Positions 1 to 12,072 are shown, numbered from the stretch's first letter. The stretch is DNA of 64,000 nt from Vibrio sp. 10N (GCF_036245475.1 NZ_BTPM01000001.1:3410001-3474000), one strand, 5' to 3'. Notes: generated by a model from the letters alone, not told the origin. Program-made: numbers and translations.

Positions 1-106
1 CACGGGAATATACATAAAGTGGTGTGCCGTATTGCTCGGCAAGTTCGGTAAGTGACGTATTCTCGGCCCAAAGCTGGCCATCGTCCTGATAGTTGAAATA
101 ATCCAA
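1..106 (-). CDS. lysA: Diaminopimelate decarboxylase, N-terminal fragment
   Basis: This is the first 35 or so codons of a minus-strand gene that runs off the left window edge. Reading from a TTG at 106 gives MDYFNYQDDGQLWAE, followed by residues ending LYVYS, which matches the start of gammaproteobacterial LysA. LysA is the PLP enzyme that decarboxylates meso-diaminopimelate to lysine in the last biosynthetic step. A purine-rich stretch (AAGGGATACAGGA) lies just upstream and no ATG is available, so TTG is the likely start. It follows the lptM-like gene on the same strand by 36 bp, the usual lptM-lysA-dapF order. Only the N-terminus is visible, so no catalytic residue can be checked. Confidence 0.85.
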   Translation of the reverse strand, partial: MDYFNYQDDGQLWAENTSLTELAEQYGTPLYVYSR

Positions 107-142
107 ATCCTGTATCCCTTTACACTGTGTCGATGGCTATCG

Positions 143-262
143 TTATTGCGCTTGCTCGTTTGCTGGAGCTTCCTCGGCAGGCATATACAACTCGCCCGTT
201 TGGCCGCACCCTGCAAGTCCTACTATTACAAGCATAAACATTGCTGTAATCGTCTTTTTCAT
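143..262 (-). CDS. lptM: Small lipoprotein, LptM/YifL-like
   Basis: A 39-codon gene: ATG at 262, stop TAA at 143-145. The product begins MKKTITAMFMLVIVGLAGC, a lipoprotein signal with lipobox LAGC (lipidated Cys at residue 19), then GQTGELYMP and a short acidic Ala/Gln-rich tail. The stretch C-G-x-x-G-x-L-Y-x-P is the hallmark of the YifL/LppL family, of which the E. coli member LptM helps LptD mature in the outer membrane. The position between lysA and divergent cyaY is the family's usual place. The function is taken from the family. The gene is shorter than the E. coli form (about 67 residues), mainly in the tail. Confidence 0.8.
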   Translation of the reverse strand: MKKTITAMFMLVIVGLAGCGQTGELYMPAEEAPANEQAQ

Positions 263-295
263 TTTGCATATCGTGATTATTGAATCAATGCCCCC

Positions 296-301
296 TATAA
301 T
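296..301 (+). promoter_or_regulatory. Probable -10 element of cyaY
   Basis: TATAAT lies 36 bp before the cyaY ATG in the 74-bp divergent gap to lptM. No good -35 hexamer is visible at the right distance, so this is a -10 match only. Confidence 0.4.
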
Positions 302-336
302 CGCACCACGAATTAGAAAAGCAATAGGATTACAAA

Positions 337-651
337 ATGAACGACACGGAATTTCACCAACTGGTCGATGCTCAACTGCAAAACATCGAAGAAGCGATCG
401 ACGAATCGGGTGCCGATATCGATTATGAAGTGACGGGTAACGTCATGACACTGGAATTTGAAGACCGCAGTCAAATCATCATCAACCGCCAAGAGCCAAT
501 GCATGAGATCTGGCTAGCGTCGAAGTCCGGTGGTTTTCACTTCAAGCTCATTGAAGGTAAATGGACATGCTCAAAGACTGGTCTTGAGCTAATGGCTATG
601 GTCAAAGAAGAGTGTGAGAAACACACGGGTGAAGACATCGACTGGGTATAA
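337..651 (+). CDS. cyaY: Iron-sulfur cluster assembly protein CyaY (bacterial frataxin)
   Basis: This 104-residue protein is the usual length for CyaY. Frataxins bind iron through an acidic ridge and modulate cluster synthesis by IscS/IscU in the cytoplasm. The N-terminal helix here carries the expected run of acids (residues 3-31, including E4, D11, E18, E19, D22, E23, D27 and D29), followed by the beta-sheet with the signature around residues 57-76 (EIWLASKSGGFHF). AGGA sits 8 nt before the ATG. The gene is divergent from lptM and convergent with cyaA, whose stop lies 15 bp downstream; the cyaY-cyaA pairing is the classical Vibrio and E. coli arrangement that gave the gene its name. Confidence 0.95.
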   Translation: MNDTEFHQLVDAQLQNIEEAIDESGADIDYEVTGNVMTLEFEDRSQIIINRQEPMHEIWLASKSGGFHFKLIEGKWTCSKTGLELMAMVKEECEKHTGEDIDWV

Positions 652-665
652 GCCCAATCGATGCA

Positions 666-3200
666 TCAAGCATTGACAGCTTTTGAATTACGAGAGTTGG
701 AAGAGCCACCGTCGTTACGGTAAGGAATGATGTAAGGCTCTCCTTCTTCCGCATGCACCAGCTGGTAGTACTGCGGCAAGTTGAAGTTAATCAGCTTCGA
801 TGACACCTCACTGTCGTTGTTGACGTTTGACGTATAGAAGCTGTTTACGCTGGCAATCATCTCATCTTTACTGCCGCGCATCTGGTGGTAAACCTCAACC
901 TGATTCGATTCATCCAACACATAAATGTTGAAACCATTGTCAGTATCTTCAAAGAAGAATTGAATCAAACCTTCACTGGCAAACCCATCCACCACTTGAG
1001 GTAGCTGATACTCCACTTCTTTATCAAGCATGAGTAGTGGTGAGCCTTGCAGTTTGTTGGTCGAAATACTGCGGTAGAAATCCACCGAGTTCTCCAGTTT
1101 CTGCACCGAAACCCCACGACGCTCAAAGAACAAGCCGTACATCTGATTGGCAACTTTCAGTGCTTTGAAGCGGCGACGCTTTTCCTGGTCAATTGGTTTC
1201 AAGCGCAGCTCAATACACTCTGCCAGCAATTGGTAGACAGTGTTTCTTAATACGCCACGCAAGTTCTTGCTGTAACAGAACACGTCCACCGACTCCGGTG
1301 GGAACGCGTCTTGGTGCATTTTACCAAGCACGGTTTTCAGCGCGTCCAGCATCGCAGTCTCACCTTCAAAGTGAAGCGTGCGGACTTCGTGCCAAGAGTT
1401 GCGGTACACCAAGTCAACAGATCCAATCAGGCTTTTGCCTTCGCTGCCAAAGCTTAAGATATCAACATTCTTCAGATCCACTTTAGACGCCTTCGCAGAG
1501 AGTTCCTGCGTCGGATCGTTCTCGAAGTTGATGAACATAGCGAGTTGGCTGATCTCACACGGACTACCCAAAGCTTGCATACTCGGGCGGCGCTTGCGCA
1601 GTGAGAAGGTATTACGCAGATCGCTCACCATCTGATAGAACTTATCGATATCAATGTGCGCATCACGCACTACCGAGTTCAGACGTGTCGATTCGGTGAT
1701 AAGGCCATTAAAGAACGCCCAAGCAACAAGCTTACTTAAGTACTCGTTATGCTCGAGTGGCGCTTGGCCTAAGATTCGATGCGGGATCAGCGGCTGCTTA
1801 TACAAATACCAACCCGACTGGTAGCTCTTACCTTCCTGAACCTCGATAAACGTTAGATCAGGCTCATGCAAATCAGGTGAGATTTGCGGATTGAGTAGAG
1901 TAACTTTGCCAGGCAGCACCTCAAACGCCGCATACAGCTTACGAGCAAGAATGCTAATGTCTTGCGGGCTGATTGCCGAGGTAATGTCGTTGCGTCTCGC
2001 AAACTGGATCAGGTTACGATAGCTGAGCATCAATGCATCAAGCAGAGAGTTATGCACTTGCATCACCTGCTCAACCTTCCAGTTACGGCGGTTATCGAGC
2101 TCTTTTAGCACCTCTAGCGACCAATTCCAATTGGTGGTCATTTGCGTCAGCGCTTCGCGGCGCCAAGGCATCGAACCCACACCAGGTTCGCGAGATAGCT
2201 TCTCGTGCGTTTTGAGGTAGAAACAGCGACGTACCAAATCCAAGCGGGTCTCATCGCCAATACGCTCAAGATAGCGCGTTACTTTCTCAAGCATCAGATA
2301 ATAGGCATCCATCCCATAGAGATCAGGCTCGTGGGCAAAGAAGCGACGTTTGGTATCAATGCTTAGTAATTGGGTGTGTGGGTATTCCCAAGAATACGCC
2401 TCAAGCAAAATAGCTTTAAGTACCGACTTATAAGGAGAGTCGATACTCTTATAGAGTTGCCACAGGCTCGAGCCAAAGTACTCTTCTGCCGGAATGCGAT
2501 TCAGACGACCAAAGTCGATCCACTCGTCACAATTGATGTGGCCTTCATCGCACATTTTTGCGACGTAATCTTCGTAGCACTCTTCCATCTCTGGCGGCAC
2601 AATTTGCCACAACAGACGTTGACCACCCAGGCGTACCGCTGAGCGATAAAACTCATCCAGCAACAGTAGGTGTTGTGACGAACCACAGTTATCACCAGTC
2701 ATCTCCTCAGAGATGTTGCTGCGAAAACGGTCCTCATCCATCAAAAAGAAGTTGGCTTCAACCCCAAGGCCTTTTGCCCAGTCGGTTATCAACAAACATT
2801 TATTGCTGAGCATCTCTCGCGACTTAGTCGACATCTGTGGAGAAATACAAACCCAGATATCCAAATCGCTCGATGTACTTTGACCAATAGACGAGGTACT
2901 ACCCATGGTGTACAAACCAAGGATCTCAGTTTGACTCGGTTGTGGTAGTGGCTGACCGAGTGCCAGCGCGATGTCATCGAGAAATTGTTGCTGAAGCTCA
3001 TTGGCTTCAAAGCCGAACAAACCGCTTGGGCTGTCTGCTTCGTAGAAACCAGGGATGATAGGATGATTGAAATGAAACAGTGCTGGGATCAGCTGGAATA
3101 CTCGTTGACCTTGCAGATCCATAAGTGCCAGCGCGCGCTCAATACGCTGCTGGTTTAGGGTATCTAACCTTTGTATAAGGGTTTGAGTGTATGCCTGCAA
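666..3200 (-). CDS. cyaA: Class I adenylate cyclase
   Basis: This 844-residue enzyme makes cAMP from ATP, the co-activator of CRP in catabolite control. The nucleotidyltransferase signature GSTSSIGQ begins at residue 100 and is followed by SSDLDIWVC, with the metal-binding pair D112 and D114. The C-terminal half is the regulatory region that answers to the glucose PTS in enterobacteria. Length matches E. coli CyaA (848). The start is TTG at 3200 with AGGA 9 nt upstream; a weak TTG start is also known for E. coli cyaA and limits synthesis. A candidate CRP half-palindrome lies upstream at 3263-3284. The gene is convergent with cyaY and divergent from the hem operon. Confidence 0.97.
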   Translation of the reverse strand: MQAYTQTLIQRLDTLNQQRIERALALMDLQGQRVFQLIPALFHFNHPIIPGFYEADSPSGLFGFEANELQQQFLDDIALALGQPLPQPSQTEILGLYTMGSTSSIGQSTSSDLDIWVCISPQMSTKSREMLSNKCLLITDWAKGLGVEANFFLMDEDRFRSNISEEMTGDNCGSSQHLLLLDEFYRSAVRLGGQRLLWQIVPPEMEECYEDYVAKMCDEGHINCDEWIDFGRLNRIPAEEYFGSSLWQLYKSIDSPYKSVLKAILLEAYSWEYPHTQLLSIDTKRRFFAHEPDLYGMDAYYLMLEKVTRYLERIGDETRLDLVRRCFYLKTHEKLSREPGVGSMPWRREALTQMTTNWNWSLEVLKELDNRRNWKVEQVMQVHNSLLDALMLSYRNLIQFARRNDITSAISPQDISILARKLYAAFEVLPGKVTLLNPQISPDLHEPDLTFIEVQEGKSYQSGWYLYKQPLIPHRILGQAPLEHNEYLSKLVAWAFFNGLITESTRLNSVVRDAHIDIDKFYQMVSDLRNTFSLRKRRPSMQALGSPCEISQLAMFINFENDPTQELSAKASKVDLKNVDILSFGSEGKSLIGSVDLVYRNSWHEVRTLHFEGETAMLDALKTVLGKMHQDAFPPESVDVFCYSKNLRGVLRNTVYQLLAECIELRLKPIDQEKRRRFKALKVANQMYGLFFERRGVSVQKLENSVDFYRSISTNKLQGSPLLMLDKEVEYQLPQVVDGFASEGLIQFFFEDTDNGFNIYVLDESNQVEVYHQMRGSKDEMIASVNSFYTSNVNNDSEVSSKLINFNLPQYYQLVHAEEGEPYIIPYRNDGGSSNSRNSKAVNA

Positions 3201-3544
3201 GGGTGATTCCTAGGTTCAATCTGACTGCTATTTTGCATAGGTTTTAAACAAACAAGCGTTCAAAACGTGATCAATGTATCATTTTTATTATAAGCGGTAA
3301 AGTGATACTCGGCACTACGACAACTCAATTCCCATCAAGGTGGGGTTTGGTTTAGCCTTCCAAATAATAGCGGATAATTCTAACAGCAGTAGCCACAACA
3401 AATGCGATTAACCTCACAATATTAACAATAATTGTGATCCGTAAAGTTATCCCTCAGTTTGGGTATTGGGAAATCACTAAGCATTTCATAGAGTCAATGG
3501 TACGATTACGCTATTACAACCATCCAGATGCTTACGAGAACACT
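3201..3544. promoter_or_regulatory. Divergent control region between cyaA and hemC
   Basis: A 344-bp gap between the cyaA and hemCDXY starts, with no credible gene. It is AT-rich, especially 3241-3300, and should hold promoters for both directions. A possible in-frame extension of hemC lies within it (from 3434), but alignment of the HemC N-terminus favours the ATG at 3545. Confidence 0.5.
3263..3284. promoter_or_regulatory. Candidate CRP-cAMP site upstream of cyaA
   Basis: The core CGTGA-N6-TATCA agrees with TGTGA-N6-TCACA at 7 of 10 positions and is flanked by AAA and TTT, as in strong CRP sites. It sits 63-84 bp upstream of the cyaA start. Feedback repression of cyaA by CRP is known in E. 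coli; here it is inferred from the match only. Confidence 0.35.
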
Positions 3545-4483
3545 ATGACCCAGACTCAGCCTATTCGAATTGCCACCCGTAAAAGCCCTCTTGCGCTATG
3601 GCAAGCACACTATGTCAAGGACGCACTCATTGCTGCACACCCTGGACTGGAGGTTGAGCTGGTAACCATGGTCACCAAGGGCGATATCATTTTAGACACG
3701 CCTTTAGCAAAAGTGGGCGGTAAAGGCTTATTCGTCAAAGAGCTAGAGGTCGCTATGCTGGAAGGCCGCGCCGATCTCGCTGTGCATTCAATGAAGGACG
3801 TGCCTGTAGATTTCCCTGAAGGGTTGGGACTTGTCACTATCTGTGAGCGTGAAGACCCACGTGATGCCTTCGTTTCCAACACCTACGGTAGTATTAGTGA
3901 ACTGCCACAAGGTGCTGTTGTGGGCACCTGTAGCCTACGCAGACAGTGTCAGCTAAAAGAGCAGCGCCCTGACCTTATCATCAAAGAATTGCGTGGCAAC
4001 GTAGGTACGCGTCTGGGTAAACTCGACAACGGCGACTACGATGCGATCATTCTTGCGGCGGCAGGCCTTAAACGCCTCGAGCTTGAATCACGCATTCGCA
4101 GCTTTATCGAACCAGAAGAATCGCTACCTGCAGTTGGCCAAGGCGCAGTCGGTATTGAATGCCGCCTTGATGACGAGCGTCTGATCAAGTTACTCGCACC
4201 ACTCAATCACGCAGAGACCGCCGATCGCGTTCGCTGCGAGCGCGCCATGAACTTAACGCTCGAAGGCGGATGCCAGGTTCCAATTGGTAGCTATTCATTG
4301 ATCGATGGCGACAACATCTGGTTGCGTGCACTGGTGGGTGAGCCCGATGGTAGCAAAATCGTGCGCGGTGAAATCCAAGGCAGCCGCAAAGATGCCGAAG
4401 CGCTTGGCGTGCAGCTCGCGAATCAGTTGCTCGACGATGGCGCCAAGGAAATCCTTGAGAAACTGTATCAAGATCACGAGTAA
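3545..4483 (+). CDS. hemC: Hydroxymethylbilane synthase (porphobilinogen deaminase)
   Basis: HemC joins four porphobilinogens into hydroxymethylbilane in tetrapyrrole synthesis. From the ATG at 3545 the protein has 312 residues, matching E. coli (313). The dipyrromethane cofactor cysteine is C243 in GGCQVPIG, and the catalytic aspartate is D85 in HSMKDVP. The LRGNVGTRL motif is at 149-157. The frame stays open upstream to 3434, but family alignment begins at [17 protein letters not shown], so the extension is rejected. It is the first gene of hemC-hemD-hemX-hemY, with hemD starting 6 bp after its stop, so the genes are almost certainly cotranscribed. Confidence 0.96.
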   Translation: MTQTQPIRIATRKSPLALWQAHYVKDALIAAHPGLEVELVTMVTKGDIILDTPLAKVGGKGLFVKELEVAMLEGRADLAVHSMKDVPVDFPEGLGLVTICEREDPRDAFVSNTYGSISELPQGAVVGTCSLRRQCQLKEQRPDLIIKELRGNVGTRLGKLDNGDYDAIILAAAGLKRLELESRIRSFIEPEESLPAVGQGAVGIECRLDDERLIKLLAPLNHAETADRVRCERAMNLTLEGGCQVPIGSYSLIDGDNIWLRALVGEPDGSKIVRGEIQGSRKDAEALGVQLANQLLDDGAKEILEKLYQDHE

Positions 4484-4489
4484 TGCCTG

Positions 4490-5248
4490 ATGAGAGTACT
4501 GGTAACACGGCCTGAATCCCAAGGTACCGAACTCTGCACTCTGATTGAAAATGTGGGGGGCTATGCCCTCCACTATCCACTGATTGATATTCAGTTTTCC
4601 GCTCTCGATTCATCCCATCTGACTCAACTTCGCCAAGCAGACATTGTCATTGCTGTAAGCCAATATGCCGTATACGGTCTTTCCCTGCATTTCTCAACTC
4701 ATCCAGATGGCACGCCTAATCACGCTATTTATCTTGGGGTTGGTCAAAAAACCGCACATGAATTGAGCAAACTGGTACAACAAAACGTACACTATCCCTC
4801 GGTCAGCGACAGTGAACACCTCCTTGCCCTACCTGAGCTAGAGGATGTTGTAGGCAAGCGTATTGTCATCCTCCGTGGCAATGGCGGACGTGAGCTTATC
4901 TTCGACGAGTTGACGAAACGAGGTGCTCATGTGCATTATTTGCAACTGTATCAGCGCCAATATCGCCCCGTCGAACCTGCCGCGATACATCAGTGGCAAC
5001 AAGCCAAGATTGATACCATGGTGGTCACAAGTGCCGAACAACTGGCTCATTTAGTGTCTGTAATGCCAGAAGCACAACACACATGGTTGAAGCAACAACG
5101 GCTGTTGGTTCCGAGTGAACGAATAGCCAAGCAAGCGATAGCACAAGGATTTAATAACGTTACTAACAGCCAAGGTGCATCGAACCCTACTCTATTTGCT
5201 GCTCTCCAGCGTCTAAAAACAGGACTTAACAATGACGAACAAAAATAA
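4490..5248 (+). CDS. hemD: Uroporphyrinogen-III synthase
   Basis: HemD cyclises hydroxymethylbilane with inversion of ring D to give uroporphyrinogen III. This 252-residue protein is the usual size. The family has poor sequence conservation; recognisable parts are the N-terminal VLVTRPESQG, the PLIDI stretch near residue 35, and the VVTSAEQLAHL segment near 174-184, typical of the hinge side of the second domain. The stop overlaps the hemX start by 17 bp, indicating translational coupling. Identification rests on these motifs and on the position between hemC and hemX. Confidence 0.93.
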   Translation: MRVLVTRPESQGTELCTLIENVGGYALHYPLIDIQFSALDSSHLTQLRQADIVIAVSQYAVYGLSLHFSTHPDGTPNHAIYLGVGQKTAHELSKLVQQNVHYPSVSDSEHLLALPELEDVVGKRIVILRGNGGRELIFDELTKRGAHVHYLQLYQRQYRPVEPAAIHQWQQAKIDTMVVTSAEQLAHLVSVMPEAQHTWLKQQRLLVPSERIAKQAIAQGFNNVTNSQGASNPTLFAALQRLKTGLNNDEQK

Positions 5249-6413
5249 AGACGAGCAAATCCAGTCTGAAGACAAACAAGACGTAACTCTAGCCCCAGAG
5301 AAAACCCAAGAATCCAACGAGTCTGAAACTGAAAACGCACAAGCCCAAAGCCCGCAATCAAAAGCGCCTGAATTTGAAGAAAAGCAGGGCAAGCGTGGTG
5401 TTAAGCTCGGTACAGCGGCCATCATTCTAGCCCTTCTTCTGGGCGGTGGAATGACGTTTATGATGCAAAAGCAAGCGGGTGACTACGAAGCACGTATTGC
5501 AAGACTCGAAGCCCAAATCAAGGCATCACAAAGCTCCCTAAGTTCTGAGATGCAGCAAGTTCAAGCGGATACGCTAAAACAAGCAAAAACCATGACCCAC
5601 AAAGCCGAAGTCGTGCTTGGTCAACAGAAAAAGAGCATTGAGAGCCTGCAGCTTGCGGTCGCCGACGTGAAAGGTCGCCGCCCTAATGACTGGCTGTTAG
5701 CAGAAGCGGACTATCTTGTGAAACTGGCTGGCCGCAAACTGTTCCTCGAGCACGATGTCGTCAGTGCGACACGCTTAATGGAAAGCGCCGACCAACGCAT
5801 CGCGGCACTTAACGATCCAAGTTTGGTTTCTCTGCGCCAATCAATGGCGAACGATATCACTAAGCTTCGTACCGTTCCTCTGATTGACCGTGATGGCTTG
5901 GTACTGCGTCTTACCTCACTGCAGCGTGAAGTCGACCAGCTGCCACTTGCCAACGCCATTCTCCCTGATGCACCAGCCGTTGAAAAACGTCAGGTATCAC
6001 AGGACATTTACGACTGGCAAGATAACTTGATGACGTCTTTGAAAGACTTCTCAGACAACTTCATCACCTTCCGCAGCCGTGATGGCAACGTCATTCCATT
6101 GTTATCGCCAGATCAGCATTTCTACCTGCGCGAGAACATCAAATCCAAGATTGAGACCGCGATTCGTGCTGTGTACAAAGAGCAAGGTGAGATCTACAAG
6201 ATGTCATTGGACACTGCAGAACAGTGGTCTGAATCCTTCTTCGATATGGATAACAACAGCGTTAAAGAATTTAATGCAGCGCTTGGTAAGCTAAGTCAGC
6301 AAAATATCCAAGTGAATTACCCAGTTAAACTCGAAACACAGGCAAACCTGTCCGATGTCATCAGTGAGCGCCTGCGCCGTGAAGTGACCACCATCATCAC
6401 GGAGGAGAAATAA
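5232..6413 (+). CDS. hemX: HemX, membrane-anchored protein of the hemCD operon
   Basis: A 393-residue protein with a hydrophilic acidic N-terminal tail (1-50, rich in E, Q, S and K), one transmembrane helix at about 57-78, a predicted coiled coil (about 85-140) and a periplasmic domain. It is often annotated as uroporphyrinogen-III C-methyltransferase, but it lacks the SAM-binding motifs of CysG or CobA, so that name is misleading. Its true role is unknown. Its stop shares one base with the hemY start (TAATG at 6411-6415). Conserved clustering with hemC, hemD and hemY suggests a scaffold function in haem synthesis. Confidence 0.9.
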   Translation: MTNKNKDEQIQSEDKQDVTLAPEKTQESNESETENAQAQSPQSKAPEFEEKQGKRGVKLGTAAIILALLLGGGMTFMMQKQAGDYEARIARLEAQIKASQSSLSSEMQQVQADTLKQAKTMTHKAEVVLGQQKKSIESLQLAVADVKGRRPNDWLLAEADYLVKLAGRKLFLEHDVVSATRLMESADQRIAALNDPSLVSLRQSMANDITKLRTVPLIDRDGLVLRLTSLQREVDQLPLANAILPDAPAVEKRQVSQDIYDWQDNLMTSLKDFSDNFITFRSRDGNVIPLLSPDQHFYLRENIKSKIETAIRAVYKEQGEIYKMSLDTAEQWSESFFDMDNNSVKEFNAALGKLSQQNIQVNYPVKLETQANLSDVISERLRREVTTIITEEK

Positions 6414-7594
6414 TGATTCGATTAATCTTTCTCTTCGTCGTACTCGGTGCTGGCCTCTTTGTGGGTACCCAGTTTTCGGGTCAACAAGGTTATGTGTTGA
6501 TTTCGATTGCCAATAAGACCATCGAGATGAGCGTGACAACACTGGTGGTGTTCGTGATCGCAGCACTCGCAGCACTGTTTCTGCTTGAGTACATCATCAA
6601 AAAAATCCTCTACACCAGTGTAACCACGTTCAACTACTTCAGTGTTCGTAAAATGCGCCGTTCACGCCGTTACACTAACGAAGGGATTGTTAAGCTCTTA
6701 GAAGGCGACTGGAAGCTTGCCGAGAAAAAAGTGACACGTTGGGCCAACTATCACGATATGCCGCTACTGTGCTACCTGGTGGCCTCTGAAGCCGCGCTAG
6801 GTCAAGGCGACAAAGCAAAACGCGATCACTATCTTGAGCTGGCTTCTCAGCAAGAGAACTCAAGCCTTGCTGTACAGCTTACTCGTGCGAAGCAAGCGGT
6901 ACGTGAAGAAGAGTGGGAACTTGCTGCCTCTACACTTGAGACACTAAAAGCCGAGTATCCAAGCAATACGATTGTACTTAGCCTGCTAAAAACCACCTAT
7001 CGTGAACTTGGCAAGTGGCAAGCCCTTATTGACCTACTGCCAAAGCTTAACAAAGCCAAGCTTATCGATGCTGAAGAGCTAGTTGAACTTGAAGAGCGTG
7101 CCCAATGCGGTCTGCTTGAAGACATCGCTAGCCAACAAGGCAGCGAGGGCCTTATCGGTCATTGGAACAAGCTGCCACGTAAAACACGTCAAAGCACACA
7201 CCTCGTGGGTTGCTTTACCAAGCAGCTTATCGCTCGCAAGGCAGACGCTGAAGCCTTTACCGTGATTAAAGAGACACTGAAAAAGCAAGGTCACGATGAC
7301 CTTTATAGCTTGCTACCAGAGCTGAACTTAGCGGATGCTCACCCAGTGGTTGTGATGCTGGAAGATGTTGTGAAGAAGCAGCCTGACAATGCCAAAGCTC
7401 AAAGCGCTTTAGCTCAGTTCTACTTCCGCGAAGAAAAATGGCCTGAGGCACAGCGCCACTTTGAGCGAGCGCTGTCGGTGCGCCCAGACGTTTCGGATTA
7501 TGCTTACCTTGCTGATACGCTTGAGAAGCAAGACCTCACTAAAGCAGCCGGTGAAGTGTCTCGCAAAGCGTTGACTTTGATTGACAGCAAATAG
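6413..7594 (+). CDS. hemY: HemY, TPR-containing inner-membrane protein
   Basis: A 393-residue protein with two N-terminal membrane helices (about 2-20 and 40-62), then a basic segment (VRKMRRSRRYTNEG) and an alpha-helical tetratricopeptide-type domain to the C-terminus; the clearest TPR-like unit is near residues 325-375. It matches the HemY N-terminal family plus TPR. It is not the protoporphyrinogen oxidase of the same name in Bacillus. Genes of this type end the hemCDXY operon in gammaproteobacteria and are thought to be involved in late haem synthesis. A strong terminator follows 26 bp after the stop. Confidence 0.9.
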   Translation: MIRLIFLFVVLGAGLFVGTQFSGQQGYVLISIANKTIEMSVTTLVVFVIAALAALFLLEYIIKKILYTSVTTFNYFSVRKMRRSRRYTNEGIVKLLEGDWKLAEKKVTRWANYHDMPLLCYLVASEAALGQGDKAKRDHYLELASQQENSSLAVQLTRAKQAVREEEWELAASTLETLKAEYPSNTIVLSLLKTTYRELGKWQALIDLLPKLNKAKLIDAEELVELEERAQCGLLEDIASQQGSEGLIGHWNKLPRKTRQSTHLVGCFTKQLIARKADAEAFTVIKETLKKQGHDDLYSLLPELNLADAHPVVVMLEDVVKKQPDNAKAQSALAQFYFREEKWPEAQRHFERALSVRPDVSDYAYLADTLEKQDLTKAAGEVSRKALTLIDSK

Positions 7595-7619
7595 TTCTAT
7601 CTCAATCGCTATCAATGAT

Positions 7620-7646
7620 AAAAAGCTCCCTCGGGAGCTTTTTTTA
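7620..7646. terminator. Terminator after hemY
   Basis: Perfect stem AAAAGCTCCC / GGGAGCTTTT with a short loop and a T run on the plus strand and an A run on the other side. It can serve the hem operon and the convergent gene at 7672-8664. Confidence 0.85.
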
Positions 7647-7671
7647 CAACCGGCTTTTGACAGCTGACTTT

Positions 7672-8664
7672 TTACAACTGAAAGTCGTCGAGAGCGTCTA
7701 AAGTCAGCTGATTAGTAAAGGCATTCACTCGCTCATGAACGGGGCTCCAGCCAAGCAGGAAACGCTGATAGTCAGCCCACGCCAGTCCGAGTAGCTTTCG
7801 CCACTCATGACACACATCACTTGCATCCACATTAGGCTGATAGGTAGCCAACGCCACTTCTAGCTGTCCAAAGTAGGTTTCAACATATGTGTCGATCGAT
7901 AACAGCGGATCATCAAAATCGAGCACAGTGCAAAGAAATAACGCGATATCTTTTACACCCACACCACCACCGACATACTGAAAGTCAACCGCACTGACTT
8001 GCGTACCAGCTTCGTTGAAACAGAAGTTAGCCAATTTCGCATCACCATGCACTAGGGTTTGGTAACGGCAATCATTGAGTATGTCATCTATGCGCTCAGC
8101 AGCCGCTTTGTAACGACTCGGCGTCATCGCTCGCCACTCATCGGGGCGAGTAGCCAAGTGCCAATAGGTACCTTGCTGCCAAAGTCCGGTAGGCTCGGTA
8201 CCCAACCAAAAAGCATGAAACTGCGCTAACCAGCGAAGTGCTGTTTCTATTTCTATGTTTGTTGGCGTTTTTACTACTCTAGCGCACTCAACAAGCTTGA
8301 GATCTTCCAGAAGCAACTCATAGTGCGAGCCATGATTTTCCGCGGCCAAACAGCGTGGTGCCCAGCCAATAGGCATTTGAACAACATAGTGCTGGTACCA
8401 ATGAAACTCGACTTGATAAGACTTGAGCTTTCTTTGGTTTGAAAGCTCGGTATTCCATCCTTTCGGATGATGCTTAGGTGCAACCTTAGGTAAGTTGATG
8501 GCCTTAACGATCAGGCTAGGCAACGCCGGATTGTCGGTATGAACGCGAAACAGTTCGCCATAACCGCTCCAGAGACTCTGTATTGGATCTTTCGAAACCA
8601 CATGATGTTGGTCACCAAGCAGTGTTTTCAGGGACTCTGCCGGCTCATAAGGACAAGAACTCAA
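7672..8664 (-). CDS. Kinase-fold phosphotransferase (APH/EcKinase-like)
   Basis: This 330-residue cytoplasmic protein has the aminoglycoside/choline kinase fold. The Brenner motif is H206-G-D208-x4-N213 (HGDAKLANF), the metal-binding aspartate is D227 in VDFQYVGGG, and K54 (LIVKAINL) is the likely ATP-binding lysine. The GGG after the second Asp resembles the EcKinase/DUF1679 subgroup. The substrate is unknown; nothing supports calling it a resistance gene. It stands alone, convergent with hemY, with no partner gene. Kinase fold is certain, function is not. Confidence 0.8.
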   Translation of the reverse strand: MSSCPYEPAESLKTLLGDQHHVVSKDPIQSLWSGYGELFRVHTDNPALPSLIVKAINLPKVAPKHHPKGWNTELSNQRKLKSYQVEFHWYQHYVVQMPIGWAPRCLAAENHGSHYELLLEDLKLVECARVVKTPTNIEIETALRWLAQFHAFWLGTEPTGLWQQGTYWHLATRPDEWRAMTPSRYKAAAERIDDILNDCRYQTLVHGDAKLANFCFNEAGTQVSAVDFQYVGGGVGVKDIALFLCTVLDFDDPLLSIDTYVETYFGQLEVALATYQPNVDASDVCHEWRKLLGLAWADYQRFLLGWSPVHERVNAFTNQLTLDALDDFQL

Positions 8665-8782
8665 GGTTTACTTCCCTTTAAAGGTTAAGAGTAATGTTTA
8701 CTTTGACAGACAATGGCAGCAAACGGAAGGACAACAGAGATCGACAATGGCTAAGGCAGCGCTTTACAGACATTCAGATATG

Positions 8783-8814
8783 AAAAAAGCCCGCTGATTT
8801 CTCAGCGGGCTTTT
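8783..8814 (-). terminator. Terminator of rRNA operon 1
   Basis: Stem GCCCGCTGA / TCAGCGGGC with a 5-nt loop, ending on the minus strand in TTTTTTC. It lies just after the tRNA-Ser gene and closes the 16S-Ile-Ala-23S-5S-Ser transcript. Confidence 0.85.
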
Positions 8815-8819
8815 CAATG

Positions 8820-8910
8820 TGGCGGAGAGATAGGGATTTGAACCCTAGAACCGCTATTAACGGTTGCCGGTTTTCAAGACCGGTGCTTTCGACCACTCAG
8901 CCATCTCTCC
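8820..8910 (-). tRNA. tRNA-Ser(TGA)
   Basis: 91 nt including an encoded CCA. Acceptor GGAGAGA pairs with TCTCTCC, the anticodon loop reads CTTGAAA (anticodon TGA), and a long variable arm (GCAACCGTTAATAGCGGTT) marks it as a serine tRNA. It lies 70 bp after the 5S gene with no terminator between them, so it belongs to rRNA operon 1. Confidence 0.97.
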
Positions 8911-8980
8911 ACAAATTGTCATCAACAGATTAGTACACTGATGATGTGGTTACTTACTATTGCAAGTAACAGTATTTAAA

Positions 8981-9098
8981 GCCTGGCGATGTCCTACTCT
9001 CACATGGGGAAGCCCCACACTACCATCGGCGCTATTGCGTTTCACTTCTGAGTTCGGCATGGAATCAGGTGGGTCCACAACGCTATGGTCGCCAAGCA
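8981..9098 (-). rRNA. rrf: 5S rRNA, operon 1
   Basis: On the minus strand the sequence starts TGCTTGGCGACCATAGCG and ends GGACATCGCCAGGC, the Vibrio form of 5S RNA (about 118 nt). The ends are set by the pairing of TGCTTGGC with GCCAGGC and may be off by one or two bases. Confidence 0.97.
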
Positions 9099-9186
9099 AA
9101 TTCTTAATTCGGAAAACTGATTTAAAAGTCTAAATACACATTCAAAGTTCTTGCTTTGAGTCCATCAAAACCCTTTGGGTGTTGTA

Positions 9187-12072
<2,886 letters not shown>

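Noticed and set aside
3434..3544. N-terminal extension of HemC
   Set aside because: The extra 37 residues have no counterpart in HemC; the family starts at the ATG at 3545.
5232..6413. HemX as a uroporphyrinogen-III C-methyltransferase
   Set aside because: The protein is a single-span membrane protein with a coiled coil and lacks SAM-binding motifs.
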